A stretch of 64,000 bases of DNA from Methanomassiliicoccus luminyensis B10 (GTDB taxonomy: Archaea > Thermoplasmatota > Thermoplasmata > Methanomassiliicoccales > Methanomassiliicoccaceae). Numbering within the stretch: the first letter of the stretch is position 1; each line of letters starts with the position of its first letter. The notes under the pieces are model-generated. The model was given only the letters and a program-made list of their open reading frames with translations. It had not been told where the DNA came from and ran no database searches. The stretch spans positions 434,001 to 498,000 of the forward strand of contig NZ_CAJE01000012.1 in NCBI RefSeq assembly GCF_000308215.1, in the 5' to 3' direction. This document shows, piece after piece, positions 24,595 to 33,390 of the stretch. The translations under genes and the position numbers were made by a program.

Positions 24595-25691
24595 GCCCGG
24601 AAGGCTCCTCCACCATCATCGAGGGTGCCACCGAGCTGGTAGTTCCCGCCGCTCATTCCGTTCACGGCCCTGGCAAAAGGGTCGGACATGTCTTTTACAA
24701 TGAACAGATGGCGTTCAACCGGGACGTGTCGATCATGCTCCTGGCCGCCTGCCCGCAGGTGAGGAGCGCTCTCGACGCCATGTCCGGGACCGGCGCGCGC
24801 GCCACTCGCCTCGCCAAAGAGGCCCGCCCGGACCTGCAGATCGTCGCCAACGACCGTGACGTCGAGACGTGCGGCTACATCAATGCCAACATCCGGTTCA
24901 ACGAGCTGTCGAACGTGCAGGCGAGCAACGAGGACCTCCGCTGCCTCCTCGCGCGGAGGGTGTTCGACTACATCGACCTCGACCCGTTCGGGACCCCCGT
25001 GCCGTTCGTCCCCGCGGTGATGCAGGGGCTGAAGCGCCGCGGCATGGCCGGGGTCACCGCCACGGACACCGCGCCCCTGGCGGGGACGTATCCCAAGAAG
25101 TGCCTCCGCCGCTATGGCGCGAGATCGGCGCGCTCCCCCTTCGGCCACGAGACCGGGCTGAGGATCCTCATCGGCCACCTGGCAAAGGAGGCGGCCAAGG
25201 AGGACAAGGGCCTGGAGTGCGTGCTGTCGTTCTACGCCGACCACTACTTCCGCACTTACGTAAGAGTGCTGGACAGCGGTGCGAACGCCGACACCACCAT
25301 CGCCAAGCTGGGGTACATCGAATATGACCGGGACACCGGAGAGAGGGTTGTCTCGGCGGAGAGGCCGTCGGAGCGGTCCATCGGCCCGCTGTGGCTCGGT
25401 CCCCTGCATGACAAGGAAGTGCTCGCCGCCATGAGCGCGAGCGAGAACCTGCACACCCAGCAGCGGTGCGCCAAGTACCTGGAGACCTGGAAGCAGGAGC
25501 TGGACATCCCGTTCTTCTATGACAACGATGAGATCGCTTCCATGCTCAAGGTGTCCCCGAAAAGAATGGACCGCCTGTTCGAAGCGCTCTCCGCGTGCGG
25601 TAGGGTGTCGAGGACGCACGCCTCCCCAACGGGGTTCAAGACCGACCTTTCGCTCAGGGAGCTGTTGGACGTCTACAGGAGCGTCGCCTGA
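24591..25691 (+). CDS. trm1: tRNA (guanine26-N2)-dimethyltransferase
   Basis: 366 residues with a GTG start in a GTGA overlap with the THEP1 gene. Trm1 features: VGHVFYNEQMAFNRDVSIMLLAA, LDAMSGTGARATRLAKEA (SAM-binding loop), the motif FDYIDLDPFGTPVPFV, and VTATDTAPLAGTYPKKCLRRYGARSARSPFGHETGLRILIG. The enzyme makes m2,2G26 in tRNA. The C-terminal domain ends in a winged-helix-like region (EIASMLKVSPKRMDRLFEALSACGRVSRTHASPTGFKTD). Confidence 0.96.
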   Translation: MSPEGSSTIIEGATELVVPAAHSVHGPGKRVGHVFYNEQMAFNRDVSIMLLAACPQVRSALDAMSGTGARATRLAKEARPDLQIVANDRDVETCGYINANIRFNELSNVQASNEDLRCLLARRVFDYIDLDPFGTPVPFVPAVMQGLKRRGMAGVTATDTAPLAGTYPKKCLRRYGARSARSPFGHETGLRILIGHLAKEAAKEDKGLECVLSFYADHYFRTYVRVLDSGANADTTIAKLGYIEYDRDTGERVVSAERPSERSIGPLWLGPLHDKEVLAAMSASENLHTQQRCAKYLETWKQELDIPFFYDNDEIASMLKVSPKRMDRLFEALSACGRVSRTHASPTGFKTDLSLRELLDVYRSVA

Positions 25692-25703
25692 CGCGGCGGC
25701 GCC

Positions 25704-25898
25704 TCACCCCTTCAACTTGTCCAGATCGCCGATGTAAAACGAAATCTCTCCGCATTGCGGGCATACTGCTACCTTGGGCTTCTTGACCGTGTCGCCGAAA
25801 ACTCCCTTCTTAGTGATCTTGATCCCATAGCCCTGCATATCGACCTTCACGTCCAGGTCCTCGATCATCATGGTGTTGCATCTCAAACATGTCCTCAT
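25704..25898 (-). CDS. Small zinc-ribbon protein
   Basis: 64 residues: MRTCLRCNTMMIEDLDVKVD...VAVCPQCGEISFYIGDLDKLKG. Two CxxC pairs (residues 4-7 and 46-49) form one zinc ribbon. A Shine-Dalgarno (ggaggggc) sits a few bases before the ATG, and AT-rich promoter sequence lies upstream (25970-26030). Likely a nucleic-acid or protein-binding accessory factor; role unknown. The very long frame containing it is an antisense shadow of purA. Confidence 0.85.
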   Translation of the reverse strand: MRTCLRCNTMMIEDLDVKVDMQGYGIKITKKGVFGDTVKKPKVAVCPQCGEISFYIGDLDKLKG

Positions 25899-26031
25899 CG
25901 TCGCCCCTCCGGAGATCGTTTCCCGCGCACCATTATTGATGTCATTCGAGAGCGCGGTCTCGACCAAAAACGTGTATTTAAGATATAAAGATAGAATAAA
26001 AATTAATAATAGAGCACTGCAGGGCCAATTG

Positions 26032-26040
26032 TTTTTATAA
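26032..26040 (+). promoter_or_regulatory. purA TATA box
   Basis: tttttataa, centred about 33 bp before the purA ATG, predicts a leader of under 10 nt. Confidence 0.65.
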
Positions 26041-26069
26041 CTGAAACTACTGACAGTGCTAGTGACTTC

Positions 26070-27371
26070 ATGCCTACTTTGGCGGTGATTGGATCTCAGT
26101 GGGGAGATGAGGGGAAAGGCAAGATCACTGACTATCTGGCCGAGGATGCCGATCTGGTAGTGCGCTATCAGGGAGGGGCCAACGCCGGACATACCATCAA
26201 GGTCGGGGAGGAGGTCTTCGCCCTTCACCTGCTGCCGTCCGGCATCATCAGGGAGAACGTGATCTCCGTGGTGGGCAACGGGCTCGTAATCGACTGTGAT
26301 GAGCTGGAGGTCGAGCTCGAAGCTCTCAGGAAGACCGGACGCTCCGGAAAGGGGCTCAGGCTTTCCGATCGCGCCAACGTGGTCATGCCGTACCACCGCA
26401 TCCTGGACGGAGCGGAGGAGAGAGCCCGTGGCTCCAAGACCGTCGGCACCACTGGCAGGGGCATCGGCCCGTGCTATTCGGACAAGATCGCCAGGGCGGG
26501 CATCCGTATCGGGGACCTCCTCGACGAGGAGCTTCTCAGGGATAGGATCGCCACTATCGCCCCGGTAAAGGAGCGGTTCGCCGAGTCCCTGGGAGCAGAG
26601 CTGGGCTTGGACCAGGAAGCGCTGGTGGCCAAGCTGCTGAGCTTCGGCAAGAAGTGGGAGCAATACATCACCGACACCTCTGTTCTGGTGAACGATGCCA
26701 TCAAGGCCGGGAAGAAGGTCATGTTCGAGGGCGCCCAGGGCACCATGCTGGATATCGACTACGGCACCTATCCATATGTCACTTCGTCCAACTGCACCTC
26801 CGCGGGCATCTGCACCGGCGTGGGAGTGCCGCCGTCGGCGGTGGGCGAGGTCATCGGGGTCACCAAGGCCTACACTACCAGGGTCGGCGCGGGACCGTTC
26901 GTGTCCGAACTCACCGATGAGGTGGGAAAGCACCTCCAGACCAAAGGCGGGGAGTTCGGCACCACCACCGGCCGGGCCAGGCGGTGCGGGTGGCTCGATC
27001 TTGTAGTAGTGCGGCACGCCGTCCGCCTCAACGGGATGGCCTGCATAGCGCTGACCAAGCTGGACGTCCTAAATGATCTGGACACCATCAAGGTCTGCGT
27101 GGCGTATGACGTGGACGGCAAGCGGGTGGAGAACTTTCCCAGCAACGTGCGCCATCTCGAGAGAGCGAAGCCCATCTACGAGGAGCTGGATGGCTGGAAG
27201 AGCTGGGAGGGCAGCACCGCCGAACTATGCAAACGCGGGTACGAGGCTCTCCCCCAGGGCATGAGGTCCTACATCCAATACATCGAGAGGAGCACCGGCG
27301 TCCCCGCGGGCATCATTTCTGTCGGAAAGGGCCGCGACGAGACCATCGACCGACGCCACAAGAAGTGGTGA
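26070..27371 (+). CDS. purA: Adenylosuccinate synthetase
   Basis: 433 residues. GTP-binding and catalytic N-terminus LAVIGSQWGDEGKGKITDYLAEDADLVVRYQGGANAGHTIKVGEEVFALHLLPSG, plus GTTGRGIGPCYSDKIAR, FEGAQGTMLDIDYGTYPYVTSSNC and TTTGRARRCGWLDLV. It catalyses the first committed step from IMP to AMP. Own promoter, normal length. Confidence 0.98.
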   Translation: MPTLAVIGSQWGDEGKGKITDYLAEDADLVVRYQGGANAGHTIKVGEEVFALHLLPSGIIRENVISVVGNGLVIDCDELEVELEALRKTGRSGKGLRLSDRANVVMPYHRILDGAEERARGSKTVGTTGRGIGPCYSDKIARAGIRIGDLLDEELLRDRIATIAPVKERFAESLGAELGLDQEALVAKLLSFGKKWEQYITDTSVLVNDAIKAGKKVMFEGAQGTMLDIDYGTYPYVTSSNCTSAGICTGVGVPPSAVGEVIGVTKAYTTRVGAGPFVSELTDEVGKHLQTKGGEFGTTTGRARRCGWLDLVVVRHAVRLNGMACIALTKLDVLNDLDTIKVCVAYDVDGKRVENFPSNVRHLERAKPIYEELDGWKSWEGSTAELCKRGYEALPQGMRSYIQYIERSTGVPAGIISVGKGRDETIDRRHKKW

Positions 27372-27400
27372 GAGGGCAGAAGGAAGGATAGAGGTCGGTT

Positions 27401-28879
27401 CTACCTCCGGCCCCTTCTCCATATCGCGTACAGCACGATGCCCAATATCGCCGCGGAGGATGCCGCCGCGATCGCCCATGGAGGCTCTGGATCGGTATCC
27501 TCACCGCGGTCGGCCACCGCCTTTCCTCCATAAGCCTGCCACGACTCGCTGTGTATGCTGAGGTAATGAACGGTCACGTCGGTGCGGTAGAAGACGTCCT
27601 CGCCCATCAAGGGCATATTGCCGTCGAAATAGATGTCCTGGAGCGATGTGCATTCTGAGAACGCGCTCGACCCCAGGGTCGTGACGGTGTCGGGGATGCG
27701 GATCGAAGTGAGCGCCTTGCAATCCCAGAACGTCCCTTCGCCTATAGATACGAGCCCTCTTCCGAGATCAATATGGGCCAGGGACGAGGCCTCATAGAAC
27801 GCGTACGGGCCAATATCCGTCACCTTGCTCAGAGATATAGACCCCAGCGACGCGCACCTGTAAAACGCCGAGCCTCCCACGGACGTTATATCTCCCTTCA
27901 TGGTCAGATCGGAGATCGACGACCCGTATCCGAATACCCGCTCCTCTATCGCCGATATGCCGCTGCCGACCACGACCTTCTCCACCGAGTTGCAGATGTA
28001 GAACGCCCCTCCGCTCATGCACTTGACCGTGTCAGGGATCATGATCTCGGTGAAAGAATGGCAATCGCGGAAGGACTCGAACCCGATGAACTCAGTGTTC
28101 CGAAGGTCTACATCGGTCAGCTTGTTGCTGTTCCTGAACGCTTCGTCGCATATCACCCTCAGGGACTCCGGGAACGCTACCGTCAAGAGCGACACGCAAT
28201 CATAGAACGCCCGCACACCGATACTTTCCACGCCCTCTCCCACGATCAGGGACGATATGCCGGTCCCCCTGAACGCTTCATCGCCTATCGACTTCACCGG
28301 TACGCCTGACACCTCCGAGGGGATCGATATTTTAGTGCCTGCCACAAGGCCGTGGACCACCGCCTTCCCGTCGATCACGTAGTAAGAGATCGAGCTGTCC
28401 GCGTCGGAATATATCATGAGATCGAGCGCGGCCGGGAGGGAGCCCCATCCTTCCGCGCCTTCCAGCACGTATATCTCTACCCCATCGGGGATGCCGTCAT
28501 CCCCCAGCGTCGGACGGTCGCCAAGGAAGTACACCCTCTCCAGATCGGCGCAGTCACTGAACGCCGTATCAGATATCGAAGTGATGGAGGAGGGTATGAC
28601 CAGCGTATCGGCCGTACACCCGGACAGGGATGTCACCGTCCTCAAAGGGTATCCCTCTAGAGCGGATTGGATGAACACGGTCCCGGAGCCTCCCGTCAGG
28701 CCGAGGATCTCGGAAGCGTAGTCGGCGGACGTAGCCCCGGATGTTCTGTATTTATACACGCCACCGGGGGACGCGTACTCGGACGGCGATAGGCCCTCTG
28801 CAGGCACGGTGATGTGGACCACGGACAGCACGAGCATTGCCAGGACCAGGAACGCGAATACGAGGCTCCTTCTCGGCAT
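27401..28879 (-). CDS. Secreted BspA-type leucine-rich repeat protein with C-terminal membrane anchor
   Basis: 492 residues. Signal peptide (SLVFAFLVLAMLVLSVVHITVPAEG), then at least ten BspA/TpLRR (LRR_5) repeats of the form SIGDEAFRGTGISSLIVGEGVESIGVRAFYDC and LTSIRIPDTVTTLGSSAFSECTSLQDI. It ends in a membrane helix and Arg-rich tail (AAAILGIVLYAIWRRGRR). BspA-type LRRs bind host or microbial surface ligands. It is the last gene of the seven-gene importer operon, 4 bp after the zinc-ribbon gene. The same repeat type forms the middle of the giant dockerin protein at 38391. Confidence 0.9.
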   Translation of the reverse strand: MPRRSLVFAFLVLAMLVLSVVHITVPAEGLSPSEYASPGGVYKYRTSGATSADYASEILGLTGGSGTVFIQSALEGYPLRTVTSLSGCTADTLVIPSSITSISDTAFSDCADLERVYFLGDRPTLGDDGIPDGVEIYVLEGAEGWGSLPAALDLMIYSDADSSISYYVIDGKAVVHGLVAGTKISIPSEVSGVPVKSIGDEAFRGTGISSLIVGEGVESIGVRAFYDCVSLLTVAFPESLRVICDEAFRNSNKLTDVDLRNTEFIGFESFRDCHSFTEIMIPDTVKCMSGGAFYICNSVEKVVVGSGISAIEERVFGYGSSISDLTMKGDITSVGGSAFYRCASLGSISLSKVTDIGPYAFYEASSLAHIDLGRGLVSIGEGTFWDCKALTSIRIPDTVTTLGSSAFSECTSLQDIYFDGNMPLMGEDVFYRTDVTVHYLSIHSESWQAYGGKAVADRGEDTDPEPPWAIAAASSAAILGIVLYAIWRRGRR

Positions 28880-28883
28880 ACCC

Positions 28884-29570
28884 TTACCTTCCTTCCCGGC
28901 CGGAGGGACGATGTCTTCCGCGGGTCGGGCGCCTTTCCATGCCGCAGAGCGATCCCGGAACGAAGCTCCTGCCGCCCTTCGCGCCTGCGATCGTCTCGGC
29001 CGGGTCGTTCCATTTCTTCGATCTGCATCTGGGGCAGGACTTGGGAAGCGCGTCCCCGTACAGCTTCCATTCGTGCCCGCATCTGGCGCATTTTCCTAGC
29101 GAGATCATCTTATCCCACCGAGAGGATCTGCACGCGGGGCATGATGTGGGCGGGGACGACCTCGGCCTCCAGGTGTGGCCGCATTTCCTGCATGTGCACT
29201 GTCGGCTGAGCGACATCCATTTGGTGGACTTGCACGACGGGCACCTCTTCGGGGACGGAGATCTGGATATCCACGAGTATCCGCATAGGTGGCATTCGAA
29301 TGAGTGGTACCCAATCTCGACCCATGTCGACATCCCGCAATGGGGACATCGCTCATCGCTACTCACCCAAGTGGTCCCGCAATCTGCGCATGTACGTTGC
29401 TCCAAGGCCGCCTCCGACCACCGTCCACTGTGGCACTTCGGACAGCGCTTCGGCGGATGGCTGCCCTTGGACAGCCAGGTATGGCCGCACCTGCCGCAGT
29501 GGAGGGTCCTGGCGCCTACGTTTTGGGACGGCCCGGGAAGATCACAGGAGAGCCGACCATCCACCATCAT
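28884..29570 (-). CDS. Tandem zinc-ribbon protein (about five ribbons)
   Basis: 228 residues. Repeated units of the form C-x2-CG-x-TW ... CP-x-C-x-S-x-x-W: CGRCGHTWLS/CPKCHSGRW, CADCGTTWVS/CPHCGMSTW, CHLCGYSWIS/CPSCKSTKW, CRKCGHTWRP/CPACRSSRW and CARCGHEWKL/CPRCRSKKW. No enzyme domain or membrane segment. It could bind DNA, RNA or proteins and may regulate the operon. The ATG overlaps the stop of the ATPase gene (ATGA). The basic tail (MERRPTRGRHRPSGREGR) is consistent with nucleic acid binding. Confidence 0.85.
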   Translation of the reverse strand: MMVDGRLSCDLPGPSQNVGARTLHCGRCGHTWLSKGSHPPKRCPKCHSGRWSEAALEQRTCADCGTTWVSSDERCPHCGMSTWVEIGYHSFECHLCGYSWISRSPSPKRCPSCKSTKWMSLSRQCTCRKCGHTWRPRSSPPTSCPACRSSRWDKMISLGKCARCGHEWKLYGDALPKSCPRCRSKKWNDPAETIAGAKGGRSFVPGSLCGMERRPTRGRHRPSGREGR

Positions 29571-30370
29571 ACAGCCCCAACCTTGTATCTTTTCGGCAGG
29601 ATGTAGATCTCCCCGTCGGCATCCGTGCCCACGCGCGCTTCCACCTCGTACACGTCGCGGACGAGGTCCTCGGTTATCACCGTCTTGGGATCCCCGATAT
29701 TGACGATCTCCCCCCTCCTCATGATGATGCAGGTGTCACAGTACCTCGCCATCAGCGATATGTCGTGCTCCGCCACCAGGACGGTCATGTCCGTCTTCGA
29801 CATGGCCTGCAGATATTCCATCACCTGCAGCTTGTATTTCATGTCAAGATGCGACGTCGGCTCGTCGACTAGCATCAGCTTCGGCTCCTGGACGTATGCC
29901 TTGGCGATCATGGCGCGCTGGCGTTCCCCGGAGGACAGCGTGGACACGTGATTGTGCCTGAGCTGGTCTATCCCGAACGTGCGGAGCGCCTTGCGGACGA
30001 TCATTTCGTCGTCCTTGGTCTCCCACCATATCCTGTTCCCGTACGGGTACCTGCCGAGCATGACCATCTCCATCACGGTCATGCCGAAGGTCGGCCCCGA
30101 TTCCGCGGGGACGGAGGCAACGAGCTTGGATATCTCCGAAGGTCTCAGCCCGGCGATGTCCCTGCCGGCCACGTGGATCGATCCAGAGGTCACGCCATGT
30201 ATCTTGGAGATGCACTTCATCATCGTGGACTTGCCGCACCCGTTCGGGCCTATCAGGCCGACCATGAGACCCCTGGCCAGGTCCAGGTTGATATCCTTAA
30301 GCGCCTCGAACCCGTCGAAGCTCTTATGAAGCCCTTTGATGCTCAGCGCCGCCTCATCCATTATACTCAC
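29567..30370 (-). CDS. ABC transporter ATP-binding protein (BtuD/FecE family)
   Basis: 267 residues. Walker A GPNGCGKST near residue 40, Q-loop region in VASVPAESGPTFG, signature LSSGERQRAMIAKAYVQEP, Walker B LMLVDEPTSHLD and switch His in VLVAEHD. The pattern is that of cobalamin/Fe-siderophore importers. The C-terminus has the family's TEDLVRDVYEVEARV segment. It overlaps the permease gene by 17 bases and is cytoplasmic, powering the FecCD permease. Confidence 0.95.
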   Translation of the reverse strand: MSIMDEAALSIKGLHKSFDGFEALKDINLDLARGLMVGLIGPNGCGKSTMMKCISKIHGVTSGSIHVAGRDIAGLRPSEISKLVASVPAESGPTFGMTVMEMVMLGRYPYGNRIWWETKDDEMIVRKALRTFGIDQLRHNHVSTLSSGERQRAMIAKAYVQEPKLMLVDEPTSHLDMKYKLQVMEYLQAMSKTDMTVLVAEHDISLMARYCDTCIIMRRGEIVNIGDPKTVITEDLVRDVYEVEARVGTDADGEIYILPKRYKVGAV

Positions 30371-31502
30371 GTCCTTTCTTCATGAGCATGTAGGCAAAGA
30401 CCGGTGTACCGATCATTGCCGTTATCGCTCCCACGGGGAGCTCCAGCGGAGATATGACTGTTCTGGCCAGCAGGTCGGCGAACAGCATGAGCATGGCCCC
30501 CAATACGATGGATGCCGGCATGATCAGCCTATGGTCCCCTCCGAGCGCCATCCTGCAGGCGTGAGGGATAACGAGCCCCACGAAGCCGATGATGCCGACG
30601 AACGCCACGCAGACCGCCGTGAGCACGGACGCCACGACCATCATCGATCTCTTGAACCTCCGGACGTTCAGGCCGAGCTGCTGGGCCTGTTCCTCCCCGT
30701 TTATGAACAGGTTGAACTCCCGGGCCCACAGCATGGCGATCAAGGAGATCCCCATCGCCGGCACGAACACGATCCAGGCGTTCTCCCAGGTGATGTTGGC
30801 GAACGACCCGAAGAGCCACCACATCGCGTCGGTGAGGTAGTCTTTTCCCAATGACAGGAATATCGTCTGGACCGACGAGAAGGCAAAGCCCACTATCACT
30901 CCGGCGAGGATGTAATTGGTGGACGACCCCCCGGAACCTTCGGCGACGGTCATGGTCAGGGCGAAGGCCACGAGACCGCCCACTATGGCGGCCAGAGGTA
31001 TGACGTACAATGAGCCGTTCCCGAGGAACGGCACCGTCGCTCCCAATGCGATGACCGCGACGGCGGCGCACCCTGCTCCGGATGATACTCCGGTGATGTA
31101 GGGGTCCACCAACGGGTTCCTTATGATAGCCTGGTACATGCATCCCGCGATGGCCAGGCCCGCGCCGACCCCGATGGCGGCGATCGCCCTCGGCAACCTC
31201 GCCACATATATGTACAGCTCGACGGTGTTGAGGTTATTTCCGCCCTTCATCAGCGCTGAGAACATCGCCGCGACGGCATCCGTGACCGGGATGATCCCGC
31301 CGGACGATATCGAGATGGATATCAGGAAGGCGACCAGCGCCATCAGGGCGCCGAACACCGTGATCACGATGAAGCGCCGTTTCTTGACATCGACATCGAA
31401 GACCTCATCCTCAGCGGGGGCGGCCCTCCTTTTCCTCGTTTTACGGGCGCCGCCCCTGCCCCCTTCGCCCTTTCCTCTCTTCAGTTTATCCAACGGAATC
31501 AC
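30354..31502 (-). CDS. ABC transporter permease (FecCD/BtuC family)
   Basis: 382 residues with about ten membrane helices. Family motifs: RLPRAIAAIGVGAGLAIAGCMYQAIIRNPLVDPYITGVSSGAGCAAV and GLVIPHACRMALGGDHRLIMPASIVLGAMLMLFADLLAR. It imports corrinoids, heme or ferric chelates. A GTG start with a good Shine-Dalgarno (ttgaggtg) follows one base after the stop of the propeller gene. The N-terminal 45 residues are strongly basic (KRGKGEGGRGGARKTRKRR), longer than usual. Confidence 0.93.
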   Translation of the reverse strand: MIPLDKLKRGKGEGGRGGARKTRKRRAAPAEDEVFDVDVKKRRFIVITVFGALMALVAFLISISISSGGIIPVTDAVAAMFSALMKGGNNLNTVELYIYVARLPRAIAAIGVGAGLAIAGCMYQAIIRNPLVDPYITGVSSGAGCAAVAVIALGATVPFLGNGSLYVIPLAAIVGGLVAFALTMTVAEGSGGSSTNYILAGVIVGFAFSSVQTIFLSLGKDYLTDAMWWLFGSFANITWENAWIVFVPAMGISLIAMLWAREFNLFINGEEQAQQLGLNVRRFKRSMMVVASVLTAVCVAFVGIIGFVGLVIPHACRMALGGDHRLIMPASIVLGAMLMLFADLLARTVISPLELPVGAITAMIGTPVFAYMLMKKGREYNG

Positions 31503-31503
31503 C

Positions 31504-33390
31504 TCAATAGTATTTTCGCAAGAACAGGAAGCAAGCTATGACGAACACCAAGAGCGCGAGCCACGACCAATGGTATAGGCCATTCTCGAGGACGATCTCC
31601 CCGCTGTCGCCGTATATCTTGCCCGCCACCTCGGATATGCAGTAGACCGCACCGTAGTCGTTGCCGACGTAGATCTTCCCGTCAATGACCGTGGGGGAGA
31701 CCATCGAGTACGAGTCCGCGGAGAAGGGAGTGAGCTGCAGCCTCCATATCTCGCTGCCATCTTCGGCGTCGATCGCCATCACCGCGCCGCCGGTGGGATA
31801 GAACGTCCCCGCCGAGTAGTCCATGGCGTAGAGTACACCGTCCGCTAGCGTCAAGGACGCCTTTATCATCTGGTACGCCTGGCTGGTCCAGACGACCCTC
31901 CCCTGGAGGTCGAACTTGTATATCGCGGAGACCGCATCGGACCCCGTCCCGTCGGCGCCCCTGAGCTTGGACGAGCCGGAACTCAGCGGAGATATGTACG
32001 CGTAAAAGCCGTCCTCGACCGCCACGGGATGATTGCATAGGACGTCCAGCTTCCAATCGTATTCGGAGCCGTCCGCGCCCTTCCCTGTGGCCGCATCGAT
32101 AGAGATCACGTACCCCGTCAGCGACGACAGGCCCCCATCAGAGCAGCATACGATGAGCTTTCCTTCGCGCGTCACCGCGATGCTGCCCGCGGAACCGGGG
32201 GTTCCGGGGTGCGGCTTGTTTTCATCCCTCAGGTCTATGACCTTCTGGACCCATATCTCCTTTCCGGTGGAAGCATCCAATGCGTGGACGTTGCCCCCGT
32301 AGCTGCCGATGAACAGCATGCGCACGCCGTCCACATCGGCGATCACTGGGGGATGGTAGTAGAAGCAGCCCCTGGTGCCCGAATAATCGCCCTTGGAGCC
32401 CGTGGCCGGCGGGTCATAGTCCCAGAGCAATGAGAACTTTTTCTCAGGGGTCAGGGAATAGCACAACACGCGGCCGTCCGAGGTGCCGAAATATATCGCT
32501 CCCGAATCGTAGACCGGGGTGGTCCCGCCGGTGAGGAAGGTCCTGCCGTTCCAGATGATGTCGCCGTTGCCGTCCACGGGATAGCTCATCTCCAGTTTGA
32601 GCGTGTCCAGGAGCGTCCCGTCGTAGCGGTCCAGGCAGTACACATCACCATTGGTGGCGGTTATGACGAGCGTGTCCCCGACGATGAGCGGCGTGGTCAC
32701 CTCGTAGCCCTGTCCGTATGCGTAATGGAACTCCCAGACCAGTTCTCCGGTGTATCTGTCGAGGCAGTACACCCAGGGGTCCCGGTCAGAGCCCGCGGCG
32801 CCGTATGATCCCCCCGTGGTGTGGTAGAGGAGGCCCCCGGCCACTACGATCTCGGAGTCCACGAACCCCGTGGAGTACGTCTTGTACCATTCGGGGGGAA
32901 CGAGCGCGCCCACCGTCCCGTACGAATCAGACACGCTGGATGACGACGAGTCCCCGCCGGCGGATATCCATGCCGTGGGTTCGTCAGGCGTCTCCGCCGG
33001 GGTGATGGACCCATCGGGATAGAAGCCGATGGCGAAAGTCCCCCCATCATACTGCCCCCCCATGGCCTCTCCCGGCATCCAGGCCCCGTTCCCGGCATCC
33101 CAGACATACAAGTTCCACCGGCAGGTCTGGTCCCCCACGGAGTGCTCGGCCAGGCCGCCGACGGCGGTGATGCCGGACCCGGACACGGACACGCTCAGGC
33201 CCAGCTTGCCCGCGCAATCCTGGGCCACCGACGCATACGATCCCTGGGCGGATATGTCGCACCAGTAAGTGGTGCCGTTGCCCATGTCTATGAGCAGCTT
33301 CCCGTCCCCCGCATCGGCCGTCGTCATCGGGAGAACGGGTACCATCACCATTAGAAGCACGGCGGCGACCGCCAGCGGCAATGCCTTCAT
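31504..33390 (-). CDS. Membrane-anchored PQQ beta-propeller protein with N-terminal DUF4430-like domain
   Basis: 628 residues. Signal peptide MKALPLAVAAVLLMVMVPVLP. A DUF4430-like domain follows (KLLIDMGNGTTYWCDISAQ...RWNLYVWDAGNGAWMPGEA, about residues 28-125); DUF4430 resembles the transcobalamin C-terminal domain. Then PQQ-type propeller blades: VYCLDRYTGELVWEF, VYCLDRYDGTLLDTL, VHALDASTGKEIWVQ and VMAIDAEDGSEIWRL. It ends in a membrane helix (HWSWLALLVFVIACFLFLRKYY). The ATG overlaps the stop of the binding-protein gene. Being operonic with BtuF/C/D-like genes, it is probably a ligand-capture or docking partner of the importer. Confidence 0.85.
   Translation of the reverse strand: MKALPLAVAAVLLMVMVPVLPMTTADAGDGKLLIDMGNGTTYWCDISAQGSYASVAQDCAGKLGLSVSVSGSGITAVGGLAEHSVGDQTCRWNLYVWDAGNGAWMPGEAMGGQYDGGTFAIGFYPDGSITPAETPDEPTAWISAGGDSSSSSVSDSYGTVGALVPPEWYKTYSTGFVDSEIVVAGGLLYHTTGGSYGAAGSDRDPWVYCLDRYTGELVWEFHYAYGQGYEVTTPLIVGDTLVITATNGDVYCLDRYDGTLLDTLKLEMSYPVDGNGDIIWNGRTFLTGGTTPVYDSGAIYFGTSDGRVLCYSLTPEKKFSLLWDYDPPATGSKGDYSGTRGCFYYHPPVIADVDGVRMLFIGSYGGNVHALDASTGKEIWVQKVIDLRDENKPHPGTPGSAGSIAVTREGKLIVCCSDGGLSSLTGYVISIDAATGKGADGSEYDWKLDVLCNHPVAVEDGFYAYISPLSSGSSKLRGADGTGSDAVSAIYKFDLQGRVVWTSQAYQMIKASLTLADGVLYAMDYSAGTFYPTGGAVMAIDAEDGSEIWRLQLTPFSADSYSMVSPTVIDGKIYVGNDYGAVYCISEVAGKIYGDSGEIVLENGLYHWSWLALLVFVIACFLFLRKYY

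Noticed and set aside
25899-27017. Upstream part of a long minus frame leading into the small zinc-ribbon protein
   Set aside because: Lies opposite purA; the real gene starts at 25898 with its own ribosome site and an AT-rich promoter.
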